Source: Dolomedes plantarius
Taxonomy: Eukaryota; Arthropoda; Arachnida; Araneae; Dolomedidae
Direction: 5' to 3'
NCBI GenBank assembly: GCA_907164885.2
Contig: OU015491.1
Location: 113,966,951 to 114,030,950 of the forward strand
Length of the DNA stretch: 64,000 nt
Part shown: positions 1-12,072 of the stretch, in pieces
Position numbering within the stretch: position 1 is the first letter of the stretch
How the letters are laid out: each line of letters opens with the position of its first letter
Position numbers and translations under genes: made by a program
The notes under the pieces: generated by a model
The model's database searches: none
What the model saw: the letters and a program-made list of their open reading frames with translations, nothing else
What the model was told of the DNA's origin: nothing

Positions 1-2440
1 AGTAAACATTTTTAATAACAACTTGTTTAGTTGGATGCATTTGTGACTGTACATATATTGACAGAAATAGGTTTACATCCAAATCAATATTATTTAGAAT
101 CTTAAAAAGTTATTTTCCAAAACACCGACACACATTGTATGTAAATCCGTCTTATACTAAGCGTATAATCTCAGTTAAAAAACAAATGCATAACCTTAAA
201 AGGAAGAGATAAAAAAATAATGAAAATTGGCAAGCATTTACGATCTAAGCAGATTACCAAAAAAAAAACCAAAACGATAGATAAGAACTGGTAAGAACTT
301 TGGTAAGAACTTTGATAAGAACTGGTAGCATCCCTTTTAGACAAAGCAGGGGAAACTACTATTATGCTATTAAAACTAACTACTAGATGGTGAAATGAGT
401 CAATAAATTACTCAAAAGTAAGAATAATGATCATATTTGAAGGCAAGAGTAATTGAATGAGTTTGTAACAGACATTCTGGTAACCTGAAAATACTGCAAT
501 GTACTGCTGCAGAGCTACAAATTTTTTTTTAAATATCTAACAGATTCTTTCAGTGGATTTGTCCAACCGGAATTATGGCAACTCTTGAAGCAATCTCATT
601 AAATGGTAGGCTTTTGATGTTCTAATGTCCGGCTTGTCCAGATTACGATTGAATTGACACGGTGTTCAAAGTCTCCCTGGTAACCCGTTAATCCTTTTTT
701 ACAACTAACAGAAGACAAACTTTATGCGGGACATCCAGTTCATGTAATTCAACAGGAGAAAGGAAGCAGCTTATGAATTGCTATTGTCAAAGCCGATTTT
801 AGACAGCAGGATGTTATAAAATACCATTTTCAGATGATAGTGCTTTTGTTTGGAGCGAAGTTGCCATTCGTGTTTATGGAGATGCAGTGAGATGAGATAC
901 AATCCCCAAGACAATCCTTCTAAACGAGACAATACAGGGTAACATAAGTCTAAACATCAAATATGGTGTTCCGAGAAGCAGTTAAACAACCATTTCATAC
1001 AATATTATTTACTTAGACATGGATCTACGTACTCGTAGTATTTGTTTTATACCTTTTTTTCATTATATTTATTCTTTCAAGTATCAGCTTCGATATGGCC
1101 CACTAAAATGTAACATAGATTTGTATTCCACCAAAAAATCAACTTTACACCTCTCAATAGAGCCAACTACTCTTAACTCGTCCGATGTGATCGTCTGACA
1201 TTTCCCTCTAAGATCATCACTGTGTCCTACACTGAGCAAGTACATAACTTGATTTGATGTGAACAGCGAAGTCATCGGCAAACAACCTACAATTTGATTT
1301 CCTCGTGATAATATCGCAAGCTGCTTGGACAGGATTGATGGAAGAGGCTATTTGACACATGCATAGAGACAGATATACATACCGCGAAAAAATGACGAAA
1401 GAATATTAACGAAAAATTTCAACGAACGAATTCGGCATTTGGTTTGAAATTCGGTTGGTCGTCCACATTAATAAAACGAATATTTGAAGTGAGTTGTTGT
1501 GGTGTGTTCTCCAATCTATACTATATTGCGCAACTTTGTTTCTGATAACGGTCAACGAAATACAGTTTCGTAGTCGAGATGAAATTTCCAAGAAAAAGTG
1601 TAGAAAGATTCCATGCTAAACTGTAAGTTTTGTACACATACAGCGAATGATGGCTAACGAAGATAATCGAACTTCAGCCAAGTGAACGAGCAGCGGCAAA
1701 GGAAATACATGCGTTAGGTGGTGTTTGCTTTTACGTGGGAATTTAGCGAACTACTTCGTTCGTACCCTTCGTTCACCATCATTGGTTGTATGCATAGGTA
1801 CCTTAACATTAAGCATTGTCGAATCACCAAATACGTCATCAAAAAAAAAAGAAAAAAATCAAGAGGAGAATGCCAATGTGATTCAAGCGTAGGCAGAGAA
1901 AAGGTCAAATCAATCTCTGTTATTTGAATATTTAAAGATATGATATTTATTTAGCTACATGTTAATTTTCATCTCGCATGTTCTCTCTCAGAATCGTTTA
2001 TTCAGATTGAATGTGTGCTTAGTGTATCGTCACACTACTCCTCAGAAATGGTCATAAACTGCATCTCATAGTATCCGAATCTGAATAAATAAATAGCTTT
2101 TGCATTGAACACATTTTATGGCCATCTGAAAGCACTGCATTCGAAATTATCAGGACTTCTATTCCGCTAATACTCGTTAAAAAGCAACTCACGTTCTGTT
2201 AGTCCATCGCGTGACGACTTAAGGTGGGCTGGCAATATCAGATCACTGCATGGAAATTTTCGCCCACTATTTATTACCATGCCCGCTCTTCCGAAATTGA
2301 TCAGCCCTTCAGTGTGCTTTATTCTATGCCGACAAATTCAGACTTTGGCGTGACCACATCAGCCTTGAATCTTTTATGAATTTTCATCTCGTGAGGTGTT
2401 GCTATTGTTTATTTCAGTTTATTCAGTGCCCCCTCCCCAT
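1..2440. other. Unassigned AT-rich DNA
   Basis: I see no recognisable gene or transposon here. The only structure noted is a short tandem repeat at about 281-327, with a roughly 12-bp unit of the form GTAAGAACTTTG in four imperfect copies. The small ORFs at 1084-1908 have no motif I recognise and overlap on both strands, so I treat them as chance. Confidence 0.5.
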
Positions 2441-2470
2441 TCTCTCTCTCTTTCTCTCTCTCTCTCTCTT
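2441..2470. repeat. (CT)n microsatellite
   Basis: A CT/TC dinucleotide tract with one interruption lies just after a C-rich run at about 2428-2437. The flanks (2471-2863) hold nothing recognisable. Confidence 0.9.
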
Positions 2471-2860
2471 TGTTGTTCATGGAAACAATTCCGCTCATTT
2501 CTATTAGACGGAGGTCTTAAATAATAAATGCTGACATCTCAGGTCAGAGCGTTTATGGCTCTTAATTCAGGTGATTGAACAACAATGTAGATAAGCCAAA
2601 AAAAGAAACAGAGTTAGTGCATTAATTCGTGAATGGTAATCACTTAACGACATAAGGGGTAAATATTTGTTGTAGGTGACGGAAACTATTAAGAGAGCAA
2701 AAATTATTTTCTGGGGAAAAATGGTTTATTTTGTTACTTATCGTTCTATATTACCAGTAAATGCGATGCTTTGGATGTTCATGTTCCTCAACAGGGGAGA
2801 CTGATGTTCTTAACAAGTATTTTGATGAACTTACACACGTCACATACATAAATATTTGAA

Positions 2861-2863
<3 letters not shown>

Positions 2864-2919
<56 letters not shown>
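2864..2919. repeat. (TA)n microsatellite
   Basis: An uninterrupted TA tract of about 55 bp. The following stretch, 2920-3370, is AT-rich with no identifiable feature. Confidence 0.95.
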
Positions 2920-2921
<2 letters not shown>

Positions 2922-3369
2922 AAAGGGATTTATAATCGTATATATAACCCCCCTGGTATACAAACACCCTGGTATTATCTATTTTTAAAATGGCATTAAT
3001 AGAACAAATGTCTTATACATCATACGTTTCAAACAAGCGGATGTAGAAAGCTCTGAATTTCATTTTTATCTTAATAAAAAAAACTTCATAGAATATAAAT
3101 ATTCTACATTCTCCATAAAAGCCTAGATATATCGAGAAAATAAACTAAACATTGAATCCGTTTCTGTTATTTTTCTTTACAAATATTACTAATATCGTGA
3201 ATTCCCTCCGTATATTTTAGGAGATATGAAACTACAAAAAAGACTCTTTTAAACTATGAAGTTATTAAAATCCATAAAATCCCCATCTTTGGCTTTTGAT
3301 CACATCCCAACTAGCGTATTTAAATTATTACAAAACGGATACATACCGAATGTAATACATGGTGTATCA

Positions 3370-3371
<2 letters not shown>

Positions 3372-3412
<41 letters not shown>
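3372..3412. repeat. (TA)n microsatellite
   Basis: A pure TA tract that abuts the start of the interspersed repeat beginning CTAGCTGACCCGACAG. Confidence 0.95.
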
Positions 3413-3413
<1 letters not shown>

Positions 3414-4110
3414 TAGCTGACCCGACAGACGTTGTGCTGTTCAAACGTTATAAATCCAAAAATAATAAAATTATTTTAATAAACTATAAATTGTTTGGAC
3501 CGTTGTGATGAAAAAATATATATAAAAAAATTATTTTTAAAAAACCTTACACCACCACGCGTACAGTAATCACAACTCGGCCTATCTTAAAATTAGTAAG
3601 AATGTGGACGAAATTTTATTAATATGGCTATTAGTATGACTAATCAATGAGTTGTTCAATACTTCATAAGTTGCATGGAATGAAATGAGAATTGACAATT
3701 TAAATTTGTAGGTTAAGATAATTGTTTATTCGATGTATGTGTATATAGCATTAAAATTCATGTAAATAAAAAAAAATTCTGAAACGCGATTGAAGCGCTG
3801 CCTACTGGATACAATTTTTGAATGAGCGTGTATACATCATTAAAATTCATGAAAATAAAAATAATTCTGAAACGCGATTGCAACGCGGCCTACCGGATCC
3901 AACTGTGCACCTAACTTACCCAAAGATCAACAACAACACATAAATAAGTAAATTAATTTAAAAAACATTTTCTATGTCATCAAATTGTGAATCTAAACAT
4001 TCTCGAATCAACTTAATTGCACACACAAAATTTCATTAAAATCAGTCCAGCCGTTTAGGATGAGTTCAGTGACATACACATGGACAGAAGAAATATATAT
4101 AAAGATATTT
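3413..4110 (+). repeat. Interspersed repeat resembling a LINE/SINE 3' region
   Basis: The segment starts with CTAGCTGACCCGACAG and ends with a block containing TTCATTAAAATCAGTCCAGC and GTTCAGTGACATACACA, then an AT-rich tail. Blocks of this kind (a sequence reading 'aatcggtccagccgttt..agt..catacac' before an AT tail) are widespread at the 3' ends of arthropod retroposons such as RTE-like LINEs and their SINE partners; that assignment is from memory. No reverse transcriptase is visible. A direct duplication lies inside it: about 3741-3813 matches 3830-3902 with an 89-bp offset. Confidence 0.5.
3741..3902. repeat. Tandem duplication, 89-bp period
   Basis: Two copies of a segment containing CATTAAAATTCATG, AATTCTGAAACGCGATTG and GGAT(A/C)CAA occur in direct orientation inside the interspersed repeat. 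The second copy differs at scattered positions, so the duplication is not recent. Confidence 0.75.
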
Positions 4111-4113
4111 ATA

Positions 4114-5392
4114 CATGCAGGTGGTTATAAAAAAATGAAAACAAAGAAACATCATGAAAACCTTTATTAATATGAGGCAGGATCAACTTTGTCATGTAAT
4201 ACCACATGATTCTCCTTGGAATTTGATTATACAAGTCATAAATAGTGGTTAAGAATATAATATACCATTCTTCAGGGAAAAATCATGAATGTTCTTGTAG
4301 AGATGCTGTGGTGGATACCGATACCTTTATCTATCCGCTTATACAGATCACAGTGGTTGGCTGATATATAGTCGTCGGGGATTGTACAGGGCAAGATAAA
4401 ATATTTGACTTCTTTTTCATGCTCTTCAAACCAATACTTGATAGATTTAGCTGTAAGTATAGGGGGGTTATCATCCTGGAGAAAGCCCTCTCCTGCAAGA
4501 AGCAGTGTTTGCACCATAGCATGGACTAGTGAGCTAAAATTTCGACATAGTTCTTCCCGTTCTATCTCCTTTTTAGGGTTAAAACAGGGCCTGAAGAAAA
4601 CCATGAGATGCCACCCAATACCCTGATAGATCTACCTCCATGATTGATGGTTGAGATCAGACATCCAGAATCTTACGCTTGAGTAGGTGTTCTGCAGACA
4701 TGCGCATGTCCTGTTGCAAGGAACAATGTGGACAATGATTCGTCGGACCAAATGCCGTTTTTCGATATATTACTCGACTAGAATTTACGCTCGTGGCGCC
4801 ATTGTGGTCGATATTTTGTATTGGCATCTATTACAAGTGGCTTGGGAATAGCTACTCTTCCGTAAATGCTTTGTTTGTGAAGTATCCTTCTACCTCTAAT
4901 GGTTAATACCGGAACATACAGATGTAGATTGGTGCAGTGCAGTTCGGTCATTTTGGTTGCAATTGCTTTCTTTCTTCATGTCGCAATCCTCTTCAGTACC
5001 TAGTCTGTCTCTTTCACTCACCTCTCCCTTTCATCCACTAATCTGTTTGGCAAAGGATCTTTTTCTGTGCACTCTGTATGGTATCATGACTTTCGATACC
5101 ATAGCTCGAAAAACACCCATTAACCTGTGGGTTGCGTTAAAAGATACTCCAATTTAAACGCTCTAAAGAAATGTGCCCTTTTCGCAAGGTCTGCAAGGTT
5201 TGATATTTTACGCTGTTGCCCCCAAAAGCACTATGCCCTCAGCTTCATTACTGCTATCTGACAATAGAATAATACATATACTATATTATATAAAAAATAC
5301 ATGTGGACAGATTTGTTTTTTAAAGAATATGAAGCACATTCATAAACACCACTAAAATTGATAGGTGTTTCCATTATTTTGATAACCACATG
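4114..5392 (-). mobile_element. Tc1-like element, decayed
   Basis: About 1.3 kb bounded by TA at both ends (4112-4113 and 5393-5394). The ends are inverted and related: the left reads CATGCAGGTGGTTATAAAAA and the right, reverse-complemented, reads CATGTGGTTATCAAAATAAT. A degraded transposase occupies most of the interior on the minus strand. Size and TA flanks fit Tc1/mariner. The left tip carries three extra bases compared with the right. Confidence 0.7.
4160..5155 (-). pseudogene. Tc1-like transposase relic
   Basis: Read on the minus strand and stepping over stops and frameshifts, this resembles a Tc1 transposase (intact members are about 340 residues). Near 5100-5000 there is a helix-turn-helix-like stretch with RAMVSKVM, then SERDR as in the linker after the DNA-binding domain. 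Near 4480 the second catalytic aspartate motif appears as FLQDDNPP (usually QQDNAP), followed by WFEEHEKEV, where Tc1 proteins have a 'WF.eH' helix. The third acidic motif (SPDLNPIE in the family) is unrecognisable. A late stretch with NQIPRRIMW resembles the conserved C-terminal 'SMPRR' block. The longest surviving frame is 110 codons (4272-4604). The protein cannot be functional. Assignment to Tc1/mariner is fairly secure; the subfamily is not. Confidence 0.65.
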
Positions 5393-5394
5393 TA

Positions 5395-6344
5395 TATATA
5401 TAATATATATAATCCTCTTATTTTAACTCTTGAAATTTATCGCTAAACTATATTTATCACCTTTACTACTATAAATCCATTTGTTTAGAAATAGTTATTT
5501 CAACTTTCTCCATTTCTAGTTCATACTAAACATTTTAAAAAGATGAACAGAGATAAGCACTCTAAAATTGTCGAAGAAAGATAAAATTTAAAATCTTAAA
5601 ATAAATCTCATGTTTTTCCTTCTAATTTCTTTTCTATTTTCACTAGTTTCCAAGCTTTTATTTCTGCATTTGCAGTTCCACTATTTTGTTTTATTTACCT
5701 TAGGTGTGTTTTTCCCCTCCTTATTTTATGCTTTAGCTTCATATTCTATTTTCAGGTTTTAAACATAAAAAAGACACTATTAACACCTCTAGAATTCTAA
5801 TTGCATTCTTAATTTCTCAAATGGAAATTTTTCAAGTGTTTGAAGCATGTTTAATTGTTTCAGGAGGTTGCGTATAAGAAATGAGATCTTAGTTTAGCCC
5901 TTTGCATTTCTTTTTATTCCCTGCATATCATTATTTTTATTTTATTCAACAATAAACTAAACATATAAGTAATGGTTTAGGAACTCTTTTGCATAGAAAA
6001 ATGTAATACTTCGTTACTTCATACACAAATTCCCCAATTTTAACGTAAATACAAGTCCAAACGGAATGTTGATTAATTTGGAAACATGGAAATTCAGAAG
6101 TGGGTGTATTACGAATACTTTTATTTCCGAAGTGGTACAACACTGGAAATAAAAGGTTATATCGCAAATAATTCATATTTTTTTAAGTGTAAGGAAATAT
6201 TAAACCACAATATTTTTAAATCGAACTTGTATTTTAATAGTTATTCCAGGAGCTTTTTGAAATAATATGAAGGAGAAATATATAAAGTATTTTAAGTCTG
6301 TTATGTAAAATGTGTCGGCCGTACATGCAAATTTTACACAGTCA
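5395..6344. other. Unassigned AT-rich DNA
   Basis: No gene or repeat family recognised. ORFs of up to 76 codons (for example 5946-6176 minus) show no motifs. Confidence 0.5.
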
Positions 6345-6656
6345 GTTGGTGTTGTCAATTATGATCTCCTAACCGGAACAAGCCAGGTTAGGTCTCGACT
6401 ACAGGCAGAGGAATGCATCTCCTGTTTACATGGATGCCAAAAGGACGCCCAAAAGTTTGACTTTAGGCAGGTGCCATCTGAATGAAGGTAGAGCACCACA
6501 AGAGGTATTTGGAGGTCTCGTATCTTCTCCCACTTACTAACTTCATAGAAGGGCTTTCCGTTCTACAGATTTTCACTTAATGCGTTCCTCTTGGTCAAAA
6601 CTTGGAATTCCTAATCTGAAGTCCAACGCGCTACCACTTAGCTACCTCGGGCCTCT
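6345..6656 (-). repeat. tRNA-derived SINE
   Basis: On the minus strand the element begins at about 6656 with GGCCCGAGGTAGCTAAGTGG, a tRNA-like head with an A-box-like TAGCTAAGTGG, and continues TAGCGCGTTGGACTTCAGAT like a D-to-anticodon arm. A degenerate B-box-like GGAATTCCAAG follows. The body extends to about 6345, where the plus strand reads GTTGGTGTTGTC, a (CAA)-like 3' tail on the minus strand. GC content is well above the surroundings. A short possible target duplication (CACAG) was not firmly established. Confidence 0.65.
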
Positions 6657-6823
6657 GCACAGACTTATTTAACTCATGGAAGGCCAATGTGGTATGAACT
6701 TATTTTTGTTATATAGAAAGCATTATATAAATTACCCTATATTTAAGAATTCATTTTATAATCTAAATTTTAAGCAGCTCTCTAGCACCATTCCAGAAAA
6801 GTGTTAAACCATTAATGCCTATT

Positions 6824-6839
6824 GGTACGAAAACATACC
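6824..6839. promoter_or_regulatory. Subterminal palindrome, left (piggyBac 1)
   Basis: GGTACG-AAAA-CATACC, a 6-bp inverted repeat with one mismatch, starting exactly 16 bp from the element tip. In the founding piggyBac a palindromic internal repeat also begins 16 bp from the left tip (13-bp terminal repeat plus 3-bp spacer). A role as a transposase binding site is inferred. Confidence 0.6.
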
Positions 6840-7072
6840 AGCTTAAAAATAGTCATTTTTCTCTGCACTAAATGTGTCTAGTTGTCCAATATTGTTCATG
6901 TGCTTCAAGAATAGTTCACTGATAGCGGGAAAAAGAGATTTTCCACCATTTGCTCTCAAGTTCTTGCTGTTATTTGACGTTATGCTCAGATGAAAGCGTC
7001 GTGAAACGAGATGCCTCTGACATCACATAGAAAATAGTAAGTTTAGAGTTATGGATTTATCTCAAAATTAAA

Positions 7073-7390
7073 TATTGACTATTAATCACTGTTATAAAAG
7101 TGTATTTTATAAATTCATGCCACTTGAAAGTCATGTTTTTCTTTGTATTATAAAATATAAAAATTTATATATCGTTGGTACGAAACCGTACCAACCGGCT
7201 AATGTATAGTCAAATTTGAATTGGAATCGGAAATCTTTCACATTTGAATTAAAACCGAAAATCTTTCACGTTTGAATTTGAATTTTTTGAAATAATATTT
7301 TGACTTTAAATCATTGTTATAAAAGTGTTTTTTATAAATTGTTGCCCCTTGAAAGTCATGCTTTTCTGTTGCTGGTATAAAATTTTGAGT
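7073..7390 (+). repeat. Duplicated leader segment in piggyBac 1
   Basis: A segment of about 90 bp containing CTTGAAAGTCATG and TATAAAAGTGT occurs at about 7073-7160 and again at 7301-7390. The middle palindrome and a 24-bp tandem repeat (around ATCTTTCAC and TTTGAATT, 7227-7275) lie between the copies. The second copy runs straight into the middle of the transposase, so the duplication coincides with loss of the N-terminal coding half. Confidence 0.7.
7177..7192. promoter_or_regulatory. Internal palindrome (piggyBac 1)
   Basis: GGTACG-AAAC-CGTACC, perfect 6-bp arms, extended to 8 bp by flanking TT and AA (7175-7194). It lies 369 bp from the left tip, upstream of the transposase remnant. On the opposite strand it is preceded by GCCGGTT, similar to the context of the right copy. 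Confidence 0.6.
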
Positions 7391-8402
7391 GTAGATGAGT
7401 CTATAATTCCATATTTCGGGCACCACGGACTAACGCAATTCATAAGAGGTAATCCAATACATTTTGGCTTCAAACTTTGGACTCTGTGTTCTTCTAATAG
7501 TCTTTTATTGCATGCTGAACCTTATTGCGGAGCATCAACAAAATTATCAAAATCTGATTTAGGCCAAAGTGCCGATGTTGTTCTTGGGTTACTAGATAAT
7601 TGCGAGATCCCACCTAGGACACATGTTGTCATGGTCAACTTATTTACTAGCTTTCCCTTTCTGAAAGAGCTATCGAAAAGAGGCATAGCAGGAACCGGGA
7701 CATTGAGAGAAAACAGGCTGAAAATCCTCCTTTATCATCCAAAGAAATCTTGAAAGAGTCGGCAAGGGGGACATATGAATATATATATGTCATGAATATA
7801 TCAGTATCGTCAAATAAAATAACAATAAAGTTGTTACTGTTGCAAGTAACAAAGATTCTACAAAACCTATTGCATATGCTACTCGATGGAGTGCCGCAGA
7901 AAAAAAGAAAATTAATGTTTCCATGCCACAACAGCTAAACATTTATAATAAGCATATGGGTTGTGTCGACCTTGTTGATCAAGCTGTGGCAAATTATCGT
8001 TCAATTATCGTGATCAAGTTGTGGCAAAGAATTCGTTCTAAAAACTGGTGGTGGCCATTGTTTTTATTTGTACTTAGTGCCAGTGTTATAAATGGATGGA
8101 AATTGTATAAAATGAAAAATGATACTGACAAAAATCCCACTTCTTGAGTTCTTACGACAATGCGCACAGGAACTGTTAGGCACTTATGGAACATTGCCTA
8201 TAGGGCCAGGTAAGCCAATTTCATTTAGGCATAAAGCGGCTCACAAATAAGATTTGAGAAGAATAGTCACTGGTGAATCAGATCAGATCAAGAACATGCC
8301 AGTTGCAAGAACTGTTCCGGTAGAAGCAGCTACAAGTGCGAAAAGTGTAATGTGCCACTGCATCCTCAGTGCCATAAAAACTATCATGTTTGCACTCAAT
8401 AG
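7385..8402 (+). pseudogene. piggyBac-like transposase relic
   Basis: A DDE-type piggyBac transposase missing roughly its first half. It begins inside the catalytic domain at the first acidic motif, LSVDESIIPYFG, followed by the family's FIRGNPIHFGFK stretch and then LGQSADVVLGL. The block that carries the second catalytic aspartate (FDNxFTS) reads VMVNLFTSF, so that aspartate is lost. RGIAGTGTLRENR and SARGTYEY follow before the frame breaks near 7750; the reading resumes one frame over through MPQQLNIYNKHMGCVDLVDQ, which keeps the third aspartate, then NWWWPLF. After a further stop and frameshift, a cysteine-rich C-terminal domain survives uninterrupted from 8304 to the stop at 8400-8402, with pattern C-x2-C-x7-C-x2-C-x5-H-x2-C and further His and Cys residues. 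In this family that domain binds the element ends. The protein is inactive; the family call is secure. Confidence 0.9.
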
Positions 8403-8548
8403 ACATTATATTGCCTTATTCTGTCAGAAAATCATCTTACATGCTTTTAATTTAATTGTGGTATTCACGATTTTGTTATTATTTTCATTAATAAATAAAT
8501 TTAATATTAGCTTTTATTCTCTATGTGTACTACACACATATGGCGATT

Positions 8549-8564
8549 GGTACGAAAACGTACC
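8549..8564. promoter_or_regulatory. Subterminal palindrome, right (piggyBac 1)
   Basis: GGTACG-AAAA-CGTACC, perfect 6-bp arms, ending 131 bp before the right tip and downstream of the transposase stop. The context GGCGATT before it resembles GCCTATT before the left copy. Confidence 0.6.
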
Positions 8565-8699
8565 AGTCAAAAAAACATAGTTAAAGTACAACTAAAAATC
8601 TAATTTTAGTATAATACACATTAATAGACTTAAAACATACAAATATGAGAGAAGTAACACAAATGGTTAAAGAAAACGAAGTCGGCATTAATGGGTTAA

Positions 8700-10216
<1,517 letters not shown>

Positions 10217-10449
10217 GCTACATATCTGCATTCTAAGATTTTCAAAAGTTTCTTCTTTCTTACATTTACATTCCTTCTGTAAATATATGATGTTACCGGT
10301 TACATTCAGTTGGTTTGTCGAGGATTTGGATTAAGTATGACGTCATACAATCACTGATTTCAAGGAAATTCGGATTACATTGAGTTTAGAAGTTGGGAGA
10401 AAACATTTTAGTAAGTACAAATACCGGGATGAAACTTTAGATGCTTAAA

Positions 10450-10757
10450 TAAGGACAACAGGCATTCGCAATTAATCCAAGAGAATCCCTGGTTGCTTTC
10501 AATGGGGGCACCTTACAGGTGAAGTAAATCCACCTCCTCTTGGCACCTCAATTTTTACCAATTACCCTCCAGGGGCTACATGTGTAGACTCGTACCTTCT
10601 AACATCCTCCCTGACCTCATAGAAGGTCTTTACAATCTACGGATTTAATGTGGTCATCTCCGGCCTAGCAACAAAGATATTTTATGGCGTCTACGGAATT
10701 TGAATTGAGCACTCCGACTCTCAAGCCCAACGCACTACCACTAAACTACCTTGCGTC
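10450..10757 (-). repeat. tRNA-derived SINE
   Basis: On the minus strand it starts near 10757 with GGACGCAAGGTAGTTTAGTG, a tRNA-like head with an A-box-like TAGTTTAGTGG, then TAGTGCGTTGGGCTTGAGAG and a B-box-like CAATTCAAATTCC. The distal part (plus strand GGCATTCGCAATTAAT, then CTGGTTGCTTTCAATG) closely matches the SINE at 43463-43770, so the two belong to one family. Confidence 0.7.
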
Positions 10758-10925
10758 CTTCACATCAACGATAAAACGCAAATTCTTTGAGGATATATTT
10801 TTTATAATTTGTACATTTTGCTTATCTATAATTTGAAATTTGCTACCTTAAAAACAATGTTTTTAACAAGGTATAGACAAGGATTCTAATTGTCCGTACG
10901 TACCTTCAGGTTGTCCGTTTCGGAA

Positions 10926-11165
10926 TTTTTGTTGTTGTTGCTTATGCCACTTGACCGACAGCAACATTCGATCAAGTCCCGATAGCTATGGTCGACGAAG
11001 GTGTGGCTTCTGCTTTGACTGACACCACAAGAGTCGGAGTCCGACTTCACTAAAGGACCAGTCCCGTAATTTTGAATCGAGTCAAGTGACGAGACCAGAA
11101 CACTTGACCCAGCACCTTCAGAGGTAATTTTGAGGACTTGGAGGACACTGCAGCCACTATAGATT
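10926..11165 (-). repeat. SINE fragment, 5'-truncated
   Basis: About 240 bp closely matching the body of the SINE at 11723-12072: shared blocks include GTTGCTTATGCC, CTTGACCGACAG, GAGTCGGAGTCCGA (GAGTCAGAGTCCGA in the other) and GAGTCAAGTGACGAGACC. The tRNA-like head is missing. The 99-codon minus-strand ORF at 10886-11185 is produced by this repeat and is not a gene. Confidence 0.75.
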
Positions 11166-11722
11166 TTACATGTACCAGTTGCCATTTACGTGCACTACAG
11201 TGGACACAGAATTTTATAAAACGCTGATTAGATCAGAATATTACGGAAGGTTTAAAACTGATGCCGTATTAAATTTCATTTCCCAATAAAGGAAAAGAAA
11301 ATTACTGGCATGGCATTACAAAATAATTTAACACTAGGTTCACTTTTAATATTAATTAGAAATCATCTATAAAAAATATAAAAGATGAGAAATAAAGGAA
11401 AATTTTGTACGATAGAAAGTATAAATAATTAAAATTATAATTTTAGAAATTGATTAAAGTAGTTTTTAAATATCTCCACAGCTGATAACAAAAGTCAGCT
11501 TCATTCAGAAAGCTTCCAATAAATAAAATAAGCTTATAAGAATATGGTAAAAATTTACATAGCAATATATCTTACTGAAAGTTTATGATGTTTATACAAG
11601 ACATTTTTATGTTATAAGATTCGTAACGTTGCATATACTTTGTAACATAATATACCAATAATTTTCCTGACACCTCAGAAAAATAAATATGTGAGGAAAG
11701 TTTCACTACTATAGTAAAGCGT

Positions 11723-12072
11723 TGTTATTGTTGCTTATGCCCCTTGACCGACAGAAATATCAGATCAAGTCTCGAAGGCTATGGGCTAAGAATGTGCGGC
11801 TCCTGTTTTGAATTAGCACCACAAGGGTCAGAGTCCGATTTGGCTAAATGACCGATCCCTTAATTTTGAACCGAGTCAAGTGACGAGACCGGAACACTTT
11901 ACCCCGCACCTCCAGAGTTAAATTTGAGAACTTAGAGGACATTGTAAGCACGCCCTATTTTGCTTGACCTGGCCACCATTAGTGAACACGGCGGTAGATT
12001 TGCAGCGACGAGCTTCGAACCAGGGACGTTCAGATCACTGGTCCGCTGCTCTTGCTAACTGGGCTGCCTTAA
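11723..12072 (-). repeat. Full-length tRNA-derived SINE with target duplication
   Basis: Flanked by a direct repeat AGTAAAGCGT at 11713-11722 and 12073-12082. Read on the minus strand, the head is GGCAGCCCAGTTAGCAAGAG with an A-box-like TTAGCAAGAGCAGCGG and a good B box, GGTTCGAAGCT. The 3' end is a CAA-rich tail (plus strand GTTGTTATTGTTG). Shared body blocks tie it to the copies at 10926 and 21678. It inserted at the edge of a Tc1-like relic. Confidence 0.85.

Larger units (their letters stand above)
6804..8699 (+). mobile_element. piggyBac-like element 1
   Basis: Flanked by TTAA at 6804-6807 and 8696-8699, the canonical piggyBac target duplication. The tips are inverted repeats: ACCATTAATGCC at 6808-6819 and GGCATTAATGGG at 8684-8695 (11 of 12 positions pair). 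The interior (1,888 bp) carries a degraded transposase on the plus strand lacking its N-terminal half. Three palindromes with GGTACG-type arms lie at 6824-6839, 7177-7192 and 8549-8564. The leader is duplicated around the middle palindrome (about 7073-7160 matches 7301-7390), next to a 24-bp tandem repeat at 7227-7275. Confidence 0.92.

Noticed and set aside
10886..11185. 99-codon minus-strand ORF
   Set aside because: It lies almost entirely within a SINE whose related copy at 11723 does not preserve the frame.
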